A DNA stretch of 64,000 nucleotides. Origin: Naasia lichenicola (GTDB lineage: Bacteria; Actinomycetota; Actinomycetes; Actinomycetales; Microbacteriaceae). This document shows, in pieces, positions 25,522-35,388 of the stretch. The translations under genes were made by a program, and so were the position numbers. Position 1 is the stretch's first letter, and the number at the start of each line of letters is the position of its first letter. The notes beneath the pieces were generated by a model, which was given only the letters and a program-made list of their open reading frames with translations, ran no database searches and was not told where the DNA came from. The DNA lies in assembly GCF_004801885.1 (NCBI RefSeq), contig NZ_SSSM01000005.1, positions 310,001 to 374,000 on the forward strand, written 5' to 3'.

Positions 25522-26417
25522 GCTCGAGCGGGTCGCGGACGGGGTCGGAGACGCCGTCCCTCGACACCTACACCCGCGCCGCGGAGGCGGCCGCAGCCGT
25601 GGTCATCCGGAGCTACTCCACCTCCTTCGGACTCGCCACTCGGCTCCTTCCGTCTCGTCAACGGCGCCATGTGCAGAACATCTATGCGCTGGTGCGAGTG
25701 GCCGACGAGGTCGTGGACGGCGTGGCGGCCGAAGCAGGACTGGACCCCGTCAGCACCGCCGCCTCGCTCGACGCGCTCGAGAACGAGGTTGAGGCGGCAC
25801 TCGGCAGCGGCTACAGCACCGATCTCATCGTGCACGCCTTCGCCCGGACCGCCCGGGCCACGGGCTTCGGAGTCGAGCTCAGCGCTCCGTTCTTCGCGTC
25901 CATGCGGGCCGACATCGTCGAGGTCGAGCACACGCCCGAGTCCTTCGCCACCTACATCTACGGATCGGCCGAGGTCGTCGGGTTGATGTGCCTGGCCGCA
26001 TTCCTCGAAGGCAGACGGGTCACCGTCAGCAAGCGCGACGAATTGCAGCGCGGGGCTCGCGCGCTCGGCGCCGCCTTCCAGAAGGTCAACTTCCTGCGCG
26101 ACCTCGCGGCCGACTTCCGGACCCTGGGCCGCAGCTACTTCCCCGACGTGCGCGTCGACAACTTCGATGAGGCGACCAAGATCCGACTGCTCGACGACCT
26201 CGACGCCGACCTCCGAGTCGCCAGTTCGATCATCCCCGGACTCCCGCGCGGCAGCCGACGGGCGGTGGCGATCGCGCACGGCCTGTTCGCCGAGCTCTCC
26301 CGGCGCATCCGCGCGGTCCCCGCCGAACGCCTCATCGAGACGAGAGTCAGCGTGCCGGATCCCGTGAAGCTGCGGATTGTCGCTCGTGCACTCCTGACGT
26401 CGGGGCGGCTCGCATGA
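25518..26417 (+). CDS. crtB: Phytoene synthase
   Basis: CrtB condenses two GGPP into phytoene. The 299-residue protein has SYSTSFGLATRLLP, the first Asp-rich motif in LVRVADEVVD and the second in FLRDLAADFRTLGRSYFP. It overlaps both neighbours by four bases (ATGA), so the operon is translationally coupled. Confidence 0.95.
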   Translation: MSSSGSRTGSETPSLDTYTRAAEAAAAVVIRSYSTSFGLATRLLPSRQRRHVQNIYALVRVADEVVDGVAAEAGLDPVSTAASLDALENEVEAALGSGYSTDLIVHAFARTARATGFGVELSAPFFASMRADIVEVEHTPESFATYIYGSAEVVGLMCLAAFLEGRRVTVSKRDELQRGARALGAAFQKVNFLRDLAADFRTLGRSYFPDVRVDNFDEATKIRLLDDLDADLRVASSIIPGLPRGSRRAVAIAHGLFAELSRRIRAVPAERLIETRVSVPDPVKLRIVARALLTSGRLA

Positions 26418-28021
26418 CTCCGCGCGCGGCGGTCATTGGCGGCGGCATCAGCGGACTGGCCACGGCCGCGCTGCTGAGCAGGGAGGGCTACGACGTCACC
26501 GTCCTCGAGGCACGCGGCCAGCTCGGGGGACGCGCCGGGCTCTGGGAACGGGACGGATTCCGCTTCGACACGGGCCCCTCGTGGTACCTGATGCCGGAGG
26601 TGTTCGACCACTTCTATCGGATGGTCGGCAGCACGGCCTCCGACGAGCTGGAGCTCACAGCGCTGGATCCGGGCTATCGCATCTACTTCGAGCCCGGCGC
26701 GGACGGCTCATCGCCCATCGTCGTCGCCCGGTCGCGCGAAGAGAACCTCGCGATGTTCGAAGCCGTCGAGCCGGGCGCCGGTCGACGCCTCGCGAAGTAC
26801 CTCGATTCGGCGAAGGACACCTACGAGCTCGCCAAGCGCCACTTCCTCTACAGCACCTTCGCGGACTTCCGAGACGTCTTCGGTCGTGACGTGCTTCGAC
26901 GGGCGGGCCGATTCCTGCCCCTGCTGCTGACGACCCTCGACAGGTTCGTGGCTCGCCGGTTCTCGGATCCGAGACTGCGCCAGCTGCTCGGCTACCCCGC
27001 GGTCTTCCTCGGCTCATCCCCGTTCAGCACCCCGAGCATGTACCACCTGATGTCGCACCTCGACCTCGACGACGGGGTCCTCTATCCGCAGGGCGGCATC
27101 GCCCGCGTGATCGAATCCATCGGCGATCTCGCCGTCGGGGGCGGCGCGACGGTGCTGACCGGGGCTCGGGTGACCTCGATCGTCACGAAGCCGGTAGGCG
27201 GCGCCAAGCCCACTGTCCTCGGCGTCCGCTACATCGACGCGAGCGGCGCCGAGCAGTTCCTCGCGGCGGGCACCGTCGTGCTCAGTGCCGATCTGCATCT
27301 GGAGACCCAGCTCCTGCCGGAGGATCTGCAGACCTACCCCGAGAGGTGGTGGGAGAAGAAGGAGGCCGGCCCGAGCGCGCTCCTGCTCTACCTCGGGGTG
27401 CGGGGCGCGGTACCGGAGCTGGATCACCACACGCTGCTGTTCGCCCGGGACTGGAAGGCGAACTTCTCCGCGATCTTCGATGCGCCGACGCATATTCCCG
27501 AACCGGCATCCATCTACGTCTGCCGCCCCAGTGCCACTGATCCGAACGTCGCGCCGGAGGGGTTCGAGAATCTCTTCGTGCTGGTCCCGCTTCCCGCGGA
27601 TCCGAGTATCGGACGGGGCGGACTGGACGGCACGGGCGACGCGCGCGTCGAGCAGCTCGCCGACACGGTGATCGCGCAGATCGCCGAGTGGGCGGGAGTC
27701 CCGGACCTCGCGGAGCGCATCGTGCTGCGTCGAACGGTCGGACCCGCGGACTTCGAGAGCGACCTCGGCGCGTGGAAGGGATCGGCGCTCGGTCCCTCGC
27801 ACATCCTGAAGCAGAGCGCCTTCTTCCGTGCCGGCAACATCAGCAGGAAGGTCACCGGACTGCTCTATGCGGGCGGCTCCACGATTCCGGGCATCGGGCT
27901 GCCCATGTGCCTGATCAGCGCGGAGCTGGTCCTCAAGCGCCTGCGCGGCGACATCTCGGCCGGACCCAGCCAGGAGCCCGCCGCATCGGCCGGCGCTCCG
28001 GTCCGCACTCCTGGGTCATGA
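26414..28021 (+). CDS. crtI: Phytoene desaturase
   Basis: CrtI introduces the double bonds that convert phytoene to lycopene. The 535-residue flavoprotein has the FAD-binding motif GGGISGLATAALLSREGYDV at the N-terminus. The C-terminal YAGGSTIPGIGLPMCLISAEL is the CrtI signature. ATGA overlaps on both sides place it in the middle of the operon. Confidence 0.96.
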   Translation: MTPRAAVIGGGISGLATAALLSREGYDVTVLEARGQLGGRAGLWERDGFRFDTGPSWYLMPEVFDHFYRMVGSTASDELELTALDPGYRIYFEPGADGSSPIVVARSREENLAMFEAVEPGAGRRLAKYLDSAKDTYELAKRHFLYSTFADFRDVFGRDVLRRAGRFLPLLLTTLDRFVARRFSDPRLRQLLGYPAVFLGSSPFSTPSMYHLMSHLDLDDGVLYPQGGIARVIESIGDLAVGGGATVLTGARVTSIVTKPVGGAKPTVLGVRYIDASGAEQFLAAGTVVLSADLHLETQLLPEDLQTYPERWWEKKEAGPSALLLYLGVRGAVPELDHHTLLFARDWKANFSAIFDAPTHIPEPASIYVCRPSATDPNVAPEGFENLFVLVPLPADPSIGRGGLDGTGDARVEQLADTVIAQIAEWAGVPDLAERIVLRRTVGPADFESDLGAWKGSALGPSHILKQSAFFRAGNISRKVTGLLYAGGSTIPGIGLPMCLISAELVLKRLRGDISAGPSQEPAASAGAPVRTPGS

Positions 28022-28356
28022 GCGCGCTCTACCTCCTCGCCCTGCTCGTCTCGCTGAGCGGGATGGTGGTGCTCGATCGGCGATTCGCCCTCTTCTTCTG
28101 GCGGGACGCCCGTCGCGCAGCGACGGTGCTCGGAGCCGGACTGGTGCTCTTCGTGCTCTGGGACATCACGGGGATCGCCACCGGGGTGTTCTTCCGGGGC
28201 GAGTCCGCCATCACCACAGGCGTCCTGCTCGGCCCGGAGTTCCCCCTCGAGGAGATCTTCTTCCTCCTGCTGCTCTGCTACTCGGCGATCAACCTCTTCG
28301 CGGGCGCCGAGCTGATCCTGGTTCGTCGGCGATCCCGCGGGCGGCAGCGCTCATGA
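28018..28356 (+). CDS. crtYe: C50 carotenoid epsilon-cyclase subunit
   Basis: This 112-residue membrane protein has three helices and the lycopene-cyclase-domain motif PLEEIFFLLLLCYS near the C-terminus. With its partner encoded next (four-base overlap) it forms a heterodimeric cyclase that closes the ionone rings of C50 carotenoids. The two small subunits instead of one CrtY, together with the elongase gene that follows, indicate a decaprenoxanthin- or sarcinaxanthin-type product. Confidence 0.88.
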   Translation: MSALYLLALLVSLSGMVVLDRRFALFFWRDARRAATVLGAGLVLFVLWDITGIATGVFFRGESAITTGVLLGPEFPLEEIFFLLLLCYSAINLFAGAELILVRRRSRGRQRS

Positions 28357-28703
28357 CCTACCTCCTCGTCAACGCGGCCTTCCTGCTGCCCGCCCTCGTG
28401 CTCGCGGTGGTCGCATTCGCCGTCGCACGAAGGCGGCACCCGCACGCGACGGCCGCGTCACCCGTCGCCCTGCTCCTCGGGCTGGTCGGCGTGCTCGTGG
28501 CGACCGCGGTCTTCGACAACGTCATCGTCGGGACCGGGATCGTCGACTACGACCCGCAGCGGATCAGCGGCATCCGGCTCGGCGTCGCGCCGATCGAGGA
28601 CTTCGCCTACGCGATCGCAGCGGCCGCGCTGCTGCCCAGTCTCTGGATCCTGCTGCGGCGCCCGCGCTCGGCGAGCCAGGAACACGACGGCGGGAGGAGC
28701 TGA
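28353..28703 (+). CDS. crtYf: C50 carotenoid cyclase partner subunit
   Basis: The 116-residue membrane protein has three helices and the second half-motif VAPIEDFAYAIAAAALLPSLW, where the acidic PIED is the conserved cyclase site. It pairs with the CrtYe product. The stop overlaps the elongase gene start. Confidence 0.87.
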   Translation: MTYLLVNAAFLLPALVLAVVAFAVARRRHPHATAASPVALLLGLVGVLVATAVFDNVIVGTGIVDYDPQRISGIRLGVAPIEDFAYAIAAAALLPSLWILLRRPRSASQEHDGGRS

Positions 28704-29566
28704 TGCGGGTCGTTCGGGCGCTGTTCGCGTCGTCCCGTCCCATCTCGTGGGTCAACACCGCCTATCCGTTCGCCGCGGCCTACATCCTGACCACCGGTCG
28801 GATAGACGCCGCCTTCGTGATCGGCACCATCTACTTCCTCATCCCCTACAACCTGGCGATGTACGGGATCAACGACGTCTTCGACTACGAGTCCGACCTG
28901 CGCAATCCCCGCAAGGGAGGGGTCGAAGGTGCCGTGCTCTCGAAGAGCCTGCACCGCACGACGCTGTGGGGCGTCGTCATCACCAACGTGCCGTTCCTCG
29001 TGGCCCTCGTCATCCTGGGCAGCCCGATGTCCTGGCTCGTCCTCGCGGTGAGCGTCTTCGCGGTCCTCGCCTACAGCGCCCCTGGACTGCGCTTCAAGGA
29101 ACGACCATTCGTCGACTCGCTGACCTCGAGCACCCACTTCGTCAGCCCGGCCGTCTACGGCCTGGCCGTCGCGGGCGCGACCGTGACGGGTCCCCTCGTG
29201 GCGCTGCTGGTGGGCTACTTCATCTGGGGTATCGCGAGCCACGCATTCGGCGCGGTGCAGGATGTCGTCGCCGACCGTGCCGGCGGCATCGGCTCCGTGG
29301 CGACCGTCATCGGAGCGAAGGCCACGGCTCGTCTCGCCTTCGCGGCGTACCTGGTGGCCGGCGCGCTCATGCTGCTCACGACCTGGCCCGGTCCGCTCGC
29401 AGGCATCCTGGCCCTGCTCTACGCCGCGAACGTGGCGCCCTTCCTCGGCATCTCCGACGCGGATGCCGAGCGGGCGAATGTCGGCTGGCGGCGCTTCCTG
29501 CTGCTCAACTACGTGACCGGCTTCTTCGTCACCATGCTGCTCATCTGGTGGGCCTTCCTCCGCTGA
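28703..29566 (+). CDS. crtEb: Lycopene elongase (UbiA-family prenyltransferase)
   Basis: CrtEb adds C5 units to lycopene to give C45 and C50 carotenoids. The 287-residue protein has about nine helices and the UbiA Asp-rich motifs NDVFDYESD (first) and VQDVVADRAGG (second). The N-terminal SRPISWVNTAYPF is characteristic of the elongase branch. It closes the operon and is followed by a hairpin terminator. Confidence 0.92.
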   Translation: MRVVRALFASSRPISWVNTAYPFAAAYILTTGRIDAAFVIGTIYFLIPYNLAMYGINDVFDYESDLRNPRKGGVEGAVLSKSLHRTTLWGVVITNVPFLVALVILGSPMSWLVLAVSVFAVLAYSAPGLRFKERPFVDSLTSSTHFVSPAVYGLAVAGATVTGPLVALLVGYFIWGIASHAFGAVQDVVADRAGGIGSVATVIGAKATARLAFAAYLVAGALMLLTTWPGPLAGILALLYAANVAPFLGISDADAERANVGWRRFLLLNYVTGFFVTMLLIWWAFLR

Positions 29567-29576
29567 GCAGCGGAGG
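29557..29576. terminator. Bidirectional hairpin between crtEb and the MFS gene
   Basis: CCTCCGCT-GAGC-AGCGGAGG is a perfect eight-pair hairpin. It overlaps the last codons of crtEb and lies just before the stop of the convergent transporter gene. Confidence 0.65.
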
Positions 29577-29578
29577 GG

Positions 29579-30925
29579 TCAGTCCTTGGGCGTGAGCGCG
29601 GCGGCGCTGGCCCGACCGACGGCGCGGACCGGGATGAGCAGGCCGAGGCCCACGAGCAGGACAAGGACGATGCCGAGGATGCCGAACACCTGGGAGCCGA
29701 AGATCGTGATGAACAGCGCCCAGAGCGTGGGAGCGATGAAGGTCGCCGCACGCCCCGTGGTGGCGTAGAGGCCGAAGACCTCGCCCTCCTTGCCGGGCGG
29801 GATCACGCGGGCCAGGAAGCTCCGGCTGGCCGACTGCGCCGGACCGACGAACAGGCAGAGCAGCAGCCCGAAGATCCAGAACACGGTCTGTCCGCCCGGG
29901 CTGAGCACGAAGACGAGCGTGCCCGAGACGACCAGCCCGATCAGGGCCGCCACGATCACCGTCTTGGGGCCGAGGCGGTCGTCGAGCGCGCCCACGACGA
30001 CGGTCGAGATGCCCGCGACCACGTTGGCCGCGACGGCGAAGATGATCACCTCTCCGGCGGAGAACCCGAAGGTGCCTGCGGCCAGCACTCCGCCGAAGGT
30101 GAAGACGCCCGTGAGCCCGTCGCGGAACACGGCGCTGGCGATGAGGAACCACACCGTGTTGCGATCGCTGCGCCAGAGAGCGGCGATGTCGCGGAACAGC
30201 GTGCGGTACGAGGTGAGGATGCCGACCCTGGCTCGTCCGACGCCGCGGGTACGGGCGACCTCGGGCACGGAGAGCAGCGCGGGGAGCGCGAAGATCGCGA
30301 ACCAGCCGGCGGCCAGCAGCATCGAGACTCGGACCGCCTGGCCGTTCTCGGACGTGACGCCGAAGAGGCCGACGTCGGGGTGGATGAAGCCGTAGTAGAG
30401 GATCAGCAGAAGCACGATGCCGCCGAAGTAGCCCATGGCCCAGCCGAAGCCGCTGATGCGGCCGATGTTCCGCGGCGTCGAGACCTGCACGAGCATCGCG
30501 TTGTAGTTGACCGCGGCGAACTCGTAGAAGACGGTGCCGACCGCCAGCAGACCGAGTCCCAGCCAGAGCAGCTCGGGTCGCGGCTCGACCAGGTACATGA
30601 GCGCGATGCAGACGACGACCACCGCGCTGTTGACGGCGAGCCAGAAGCGGCGGCGACCCGACCCGTCCGAGCGCTGTCCGGTGATCGGCGCGGTGAGCGC
30701 GACGAGCACACCCGCGACCGCCAGCGCCCAGCCCAGTTGGGCGGAGACGAAGGCCTCCCCGCCGAAGCCGTCGGTGCTCGTCAGATAGACCGTGAAGACG
30801 AACGTGGTGACGACCGCGTTGAACGACGCGGACCCCCAGTCCCAGAGCGCCCATGCGACGATGCGCCTGCGAGGGACGGCTTCTGCCTTCGGGGAGTCGA
30901 GTCCCTCGGCAACAGTGCGCGACAT
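29579..30925 (-). CDS. MFS transporter, UMF1/Atg22-like
   Basis: The protein of about 448 residues has 12 predicted helices. It shows the UMF1-family N-terminus VAWALWDWGSASFNAVVTTFVF and the stretch YYGFIHPDVG. The family is annotated as vacuolar-effluxer-like, and its bacterial substrates are unknown. I place the start at the ATG at 30925 rather than the GTG at 30931. The GTG directly abuts the -10 TAGCCT, while the ATG lies six bases after it, as in other leaderless genes here. Confidence 0.85.
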   Translation of the reverse strand: MSRTVAEGLDSPKAEAVPRRRIVAWALWDWGSASFNAVVTTFVFTVYLTSTDGFGGEAFVSAQLGWALAVAGVLVALTAPITGQRSDGSGRRRFWLAVNSAVVVVCIALMYLVEPRPELLWLGLGLLAVGTVFYEFAAVNYNAMLVQVSTPRNIGRISGFGWAMGYFGGIVLLLILYYGFIHPDVGLFGVTSENGQAVRVSMLLAAGWFAIFALPALLSVPEVARTRGVGRARVGILTSYRTLFRDIAALWRSDRNTVWFLIASAVFRDGLTGVFTFGGVLAAGTFGFSAGEVIIFAVAANVVAGISTVVVGALDDRLGPKTVIVAALIGLVVSGTLVFVLSPGGQTVFWIFGLLLCLFVGPAQSASRSFLARVIPPGKEGEVFGLYATTGRAATFIAPTLWALFITIFGSQVFGILGIVLVLLVGLGLLIPVRAVGRASAAALTPKD

Positions 30926-30931
30926 GCTCAC

Positions 30932-30937
30932 AGGCTA
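30932..30937 (-). promoter_or_regulatory. -10 element (TAGCCT, minus strand) of MFS gene
   Basis: TAGCCT on the minus strand ends six bases before the ATG at 30925. Confidence 0.6.
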
Positions 30938-31011
30938 GTGCTGCGCCGTTCAGAGCTGGAACGGGAACACGATGGCGGAGGCGGACCGTCCGTGGTGGGG
31001 CGAAGCTGAGA

Positions 31012-31032
31012 GTTGAGCCAATGAGGCTCAAG
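31012..31032 (+). promoter_or_regulatory. HspR-binding HAIR site 1, upstream of dnaK
   Basis: TTGAG-N9-CTCAA with flanking G matches the HAIR consensus CTTGAGT-N7-ACTCAAG. The arms extend to a perfect TTGAGCC/GGCTCAA. It lies upstream of the dnaK -35. Confidence 0.85.
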
Positions 31033-31047
31033 ATTGTCGTCGCAGAC

Positions 31048-31073
31048 TTGACACACGTCGGCTCATGAATAGC

Positions 31074-31075
<2 letters not shown>
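31048..31075 (+). promoter_or_regulatory. dnaK promoter
   Basis: TTGACA (31048-31053) and TAGCAT (31070-31075) are separated by 16 bases. The -10 touches HAIR site 2. The 5' leader would be roughly 110 bases long. Confidence 0.8.
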
Positions 31076-33055
<1,980 letters not shown>

Positions 33056-33063
33056 GACGGACG

Positions 33064-33747
33064 ATGGCTCCCAAGGAACCGAAGACGCCGGGCGCTCAGC
33101 CCGGGGGCACCCCGGACGACAACGGCGCGAACAACGCCGGGAACCCGTCGGAGGAGCAGTCCGCTTCGTTCGAGTCGATGGAGGGTCCCGACATCGAGAC
33201 CCCCCTCGGCTCGGACGCCGGACCCTCTGCGGCCGCCGATGCGGGTGACTCCCCGCTCACGGCGGAGGACCTCGCCTTCCTGGCGGATCCCTCCGCCGGG
33301 GCATCGTCGCTCGGCAGTGTGCCGGTGGATCCGGCCGACGAGCACCTGGCCGATCTCAAGCGGGTGACTGCGGAGTACGCCAACTACCGGCGTCGCACCG
33401 AAGCCAACCGTCAGATCGAGAAGGATCGCGCGGTCGGCGACGTCGTCAAGCAGCTCCTGCCCGTGCTCGACGACCTCGATCGTGCCGAGAAGCACGGGGA
33501 CCTGGTCGAGGGCGGTCCGCTGACGAGCATCGCTCAGAAGCTCCGGGCCATCGTCCAGCGCTTCGGCGTCGCGCCATATGGCGAGATCGGCGAGGCATTC
33601 GACCCCGAGCAGCACGAGGCGATCTTCCAGAAGCCGAACTCCGAGGTGACCGCGCCCACCGTGGCCGATGTCGTCGAGCGCGGATACCGCATCGGCGATG
33701 CGAACCTCCGGGTGGCCCGGGTGGTCGTCGACACCCCGGCGGACTGA
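33064..33747 (+). CDS. grpE: Nucleotide exchange factor GrpE
   Basis: GrpE releases ADP from DnaK. The 227-residue protein has a long disordered acidic N-terminal region of about 95 residues. A coiled-coil follows (DLKRVTAEYANYRRRTEANR), and the C-terminal beta-domain contains FDPEQHEAIFQ and VVERGYRIGDANLRVARVVV. AGGACGG precedes the start, nine bases after dnaK. Confidence 0.97.
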   Translation: MAPKEPKTPGAQPGGTPDDNGANNAGNPSEEQSASFESMEGPDIETPLGSDAGPSAAADAGDSPLTAEDLAFLADPSAGASSLGSVPVDPADEHLADLKRVTAEYANYRRRTEANRQIEKDRAVGDVVKQLLPVLDDLDRAEKHGDLVEGGPLTSIAQKLRAIVQRFGVAPYGEIGEAFDPEQHEAIFQKPNSEVTAPTVADVVERGYRIGDANLRVARVVVDTPAD

Positions 33748-33762
33748 CCCGCCGCTCTCCCA

Positions 33763-33792
33763 GTACGGCCCCGGCTCCCACCGGGGCCGTAC
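33763..33792 (+). terminator. Strong hairpin between grpE and dnaJ
   Basis: GTACGGCCCCGG-CTCCCA-CCGGGGCCGTAC is a perfect 12-pair stem followed by CCTTTCTC. It lies inside the heat-shock operon, so it probably acts as a partial terminator or processing site that lowers dnaJ-hspR expression relative to dnaK-grpE. Confidence 0.75.
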
Positions 33793-33848
33793 CCTTTCTC
33801 AGGGCCCGCGCGGCCCACACGGCACTCCCATCCAAGGAATCGAGCACA

Positions 33849-34856
33849 GTGGCAAGCCAAGACTGGTTCGACAAGGACTTCTACAAGGTCCTCGGCGTCG
33901 ACAAGACCGTCGACGCGAACGCGCTCAAGAAGGCGTATCGCAAGCTCGCGCGCCAGTACCACCCCGACTCCAATCAGGGGGACGCCGCAGCGGAGGCGCG
34001 CTTCAAGGAGATCAGCGAGGCCTACGCCGTGCTCTCGGACGCCGACCAGCGCGCCGAGTACGACCAGATCCGCGCCATGGGCTCGGGCGCTCGGTTCACT
34101 GCGGGCGGCAACCAGGGCGGCGGCTTCGAGGACGTCTTCGGCGGCATGTTCAACGGTCAGGGCGGCCGACGGACAGCGGGTGCGCAGCAGGCCAACTTCG
34201 ACGACATCTTCTCGATGTTCGGCGGCGGTCAGGGCGGCACGACCTTCGGTCAGGGCGGCTTCGGCCAGTCCAGCGGCGGCTACCGCGGATTCGGCGGTCC
34301 GACACCTGGCCGCGACGTCACCGCCACGACCACCATCGACTTCGTGACGGCCACTAAGGGCGACACCATCCGACTGCAGGGCGCCGACGGCCGCCCGCTC
34401 AACGTCAAGGTCCCCGCCGGCGTCGCGAACGGCCAGAAGATCAAGCTGAAGGGCAAGGGGGAGCCGAGCCTCGATGGCGGCCCCGACGGGGATCTGGTGC
34501 TCACCGTGACGGTGCGCAAGCACCCGGTCTTCGAGCGCGAGGGTCTCAACCTTCGTGTGACCGTCCCCGTGACGTTCGCCGAAGCCGCATTGGGAGCCAC
34601 CATCGAGGTGCCGACCCTCGGCGGCGAGCCGGTGCGGCTGCGCGTCGCCCCGGGCACCTCGAGCGGCAAGGTCCTCCGGGTCAAGGACCGCGGAGTGGCG
34701 ACGCCGAAGGGCACGGGAGACCTGCTCGTTCGCATCGAGGTCGCCGTGCCATCGCGACTGACCGCGGAGCAGCAGGAGGCGCTCGAGCAGTTCGTCCAGG
34801 CCGGTCCGCGAGAGAACCCGCGGGACGATCTCCTCGCCCGCTCACGCGCGGAGTAG
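33849..34856 (+). CDS. dnaJ: Chaperone DnaJ, type without zinc finger
   Basis: DnaJ stimulates DnaK ATPase and delivers substrates. The 335-residue protein starts with a J-domain (DFYKVLGVDKT, HPD in YHPDSN). A long Gly/Phe-rich linker follows (about residues 75-155), and then two beta-barrel substrate domains. It contains no cysteine, so the four CxxCxGxG zinc repeats of classical DnaJ are absent (CbpA-like or type II). The start is GTG with AAGGA about 11 bases upstream. Confidence 0.93.
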   Translation: MASQDWFDKDFYKVLGVDKTVDANALKKAYRKLARQYHPDSNQGDAAAEARFKEISEAYAVLSDADQRAEYDQIRAMGSGARFTAGGNQGGGFEDVFGGMFNGQGGRRTAGAQQANFDDIFSMFGGGQGGTTFGQGGFGQSSGGYRGFGGPTPGRDVTATTTIDFVTATKGDTIRLQGADGRPLNVKVPAGVANGQKIKLKGKGEPSLDGGPDGDLVLTVTVRKHPVFEREGLNLRVTVPVTFAEAALGATIEVPTLGGEPVRLRVAPGTSSGKVLRVKDRGVATPKGTGDLLVRIEVAVPSRLTAEQQEALEQFVQAGPRENPRDDLLARSRAE

Positions 34857-34868
34857 GCGGCGACGCGG

Positions 34869-35312
34869 ATGGATCCGACGACGGGGGACATGAGCGATGC
34901 GCCGCTCTTCGCTATCGCCGTAGCGGCCGAGCTCGCCGGGATGCATCCGCAGACGCTGCGCCAGTACGACCGCATCGGACTCGTCTCGCCCGGCCGGACC
35001 GCGGGCAAGTCACGGCGCTATTCGGTGCGCGACGTCGCCCAGCTGCGCGAGATCGCCCGGCTCAGCGCCGAAGGCGTCAGCCTCGAAGGCATCCGGCGGA
35101 TCCTGGAGCTCGAGAACGAGGCTCTCGCCCTGCGCCGCCGGGTCCGAGAGCTGGAGACGGCGCTCGCCGATGAGCTGCTGCGTCGACCGGGCAGCCGCGT
35201 ATTCGCCGCAGCGGAGGACGGCGGGGTCATCCCGCTGCGCACGGGAACCCGCACTCAGCGTCGGACCGAGATCATGATCTGGCGTCCACGCCCGGAGCCG
35301 CTCGACGAGTAA
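34869..35312 (+). CDS. hspR: MerR-family heat-shock repressor HspR
   Basis: HspR represses the dnaK and clpB promoters by binding HAIR sites, usually with DnaK as corepressor. The 147-residue protein has the signature AAELAGMHPQTLRQYDRIGLVSPGRT of its winged helix-turn-helix and a coiled-coil (LELENEALALRRRVRELE). A basic tail follows. A start at 34890 is possible; I keep 34869, 12 bases after dnaJ, because AGGCGG precedes it. The three HAIR sites in this window are its likely targets. Confidence 0.95.
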   Translation: MDPTTGDMSDAPLFAIAVAAELAGMHPQTLRQYDRIGLVSPGRTAGKSRRYSVRDVAQLREIARLSAEGVSLEGIRRILELENEALALRRRVRELETALADELLRRPGSRVFAAAEDGGVIPLRTGTRTQRRTEIMIWRPRPEPLDE

Positions 35313-35321
35313 CCCCCAGGT

Positions 35322-35377
35322 GAACTGCCCAGTTCTGCCGCTCGGAGCGCGTTCCCGGCGGCAGAACTGGGCAGCTC
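35322..35377. repeat. Dispersed palindromic repeat, copy C
   Basis: GAACTGCCCAGTTCTGCCG (35322-35340) pairs with CGGCAGAACTGGGCAGCTC (35359-35377) over 19 positions with one wobble. The loop contains GGAGCGCGT. It lies between the convergent ends of hspR and the glycosyltransferase gene and is the best-preserved copy. Confidence 0.9.
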
Positions 35378-35388
35378 GCTCGACTCGC

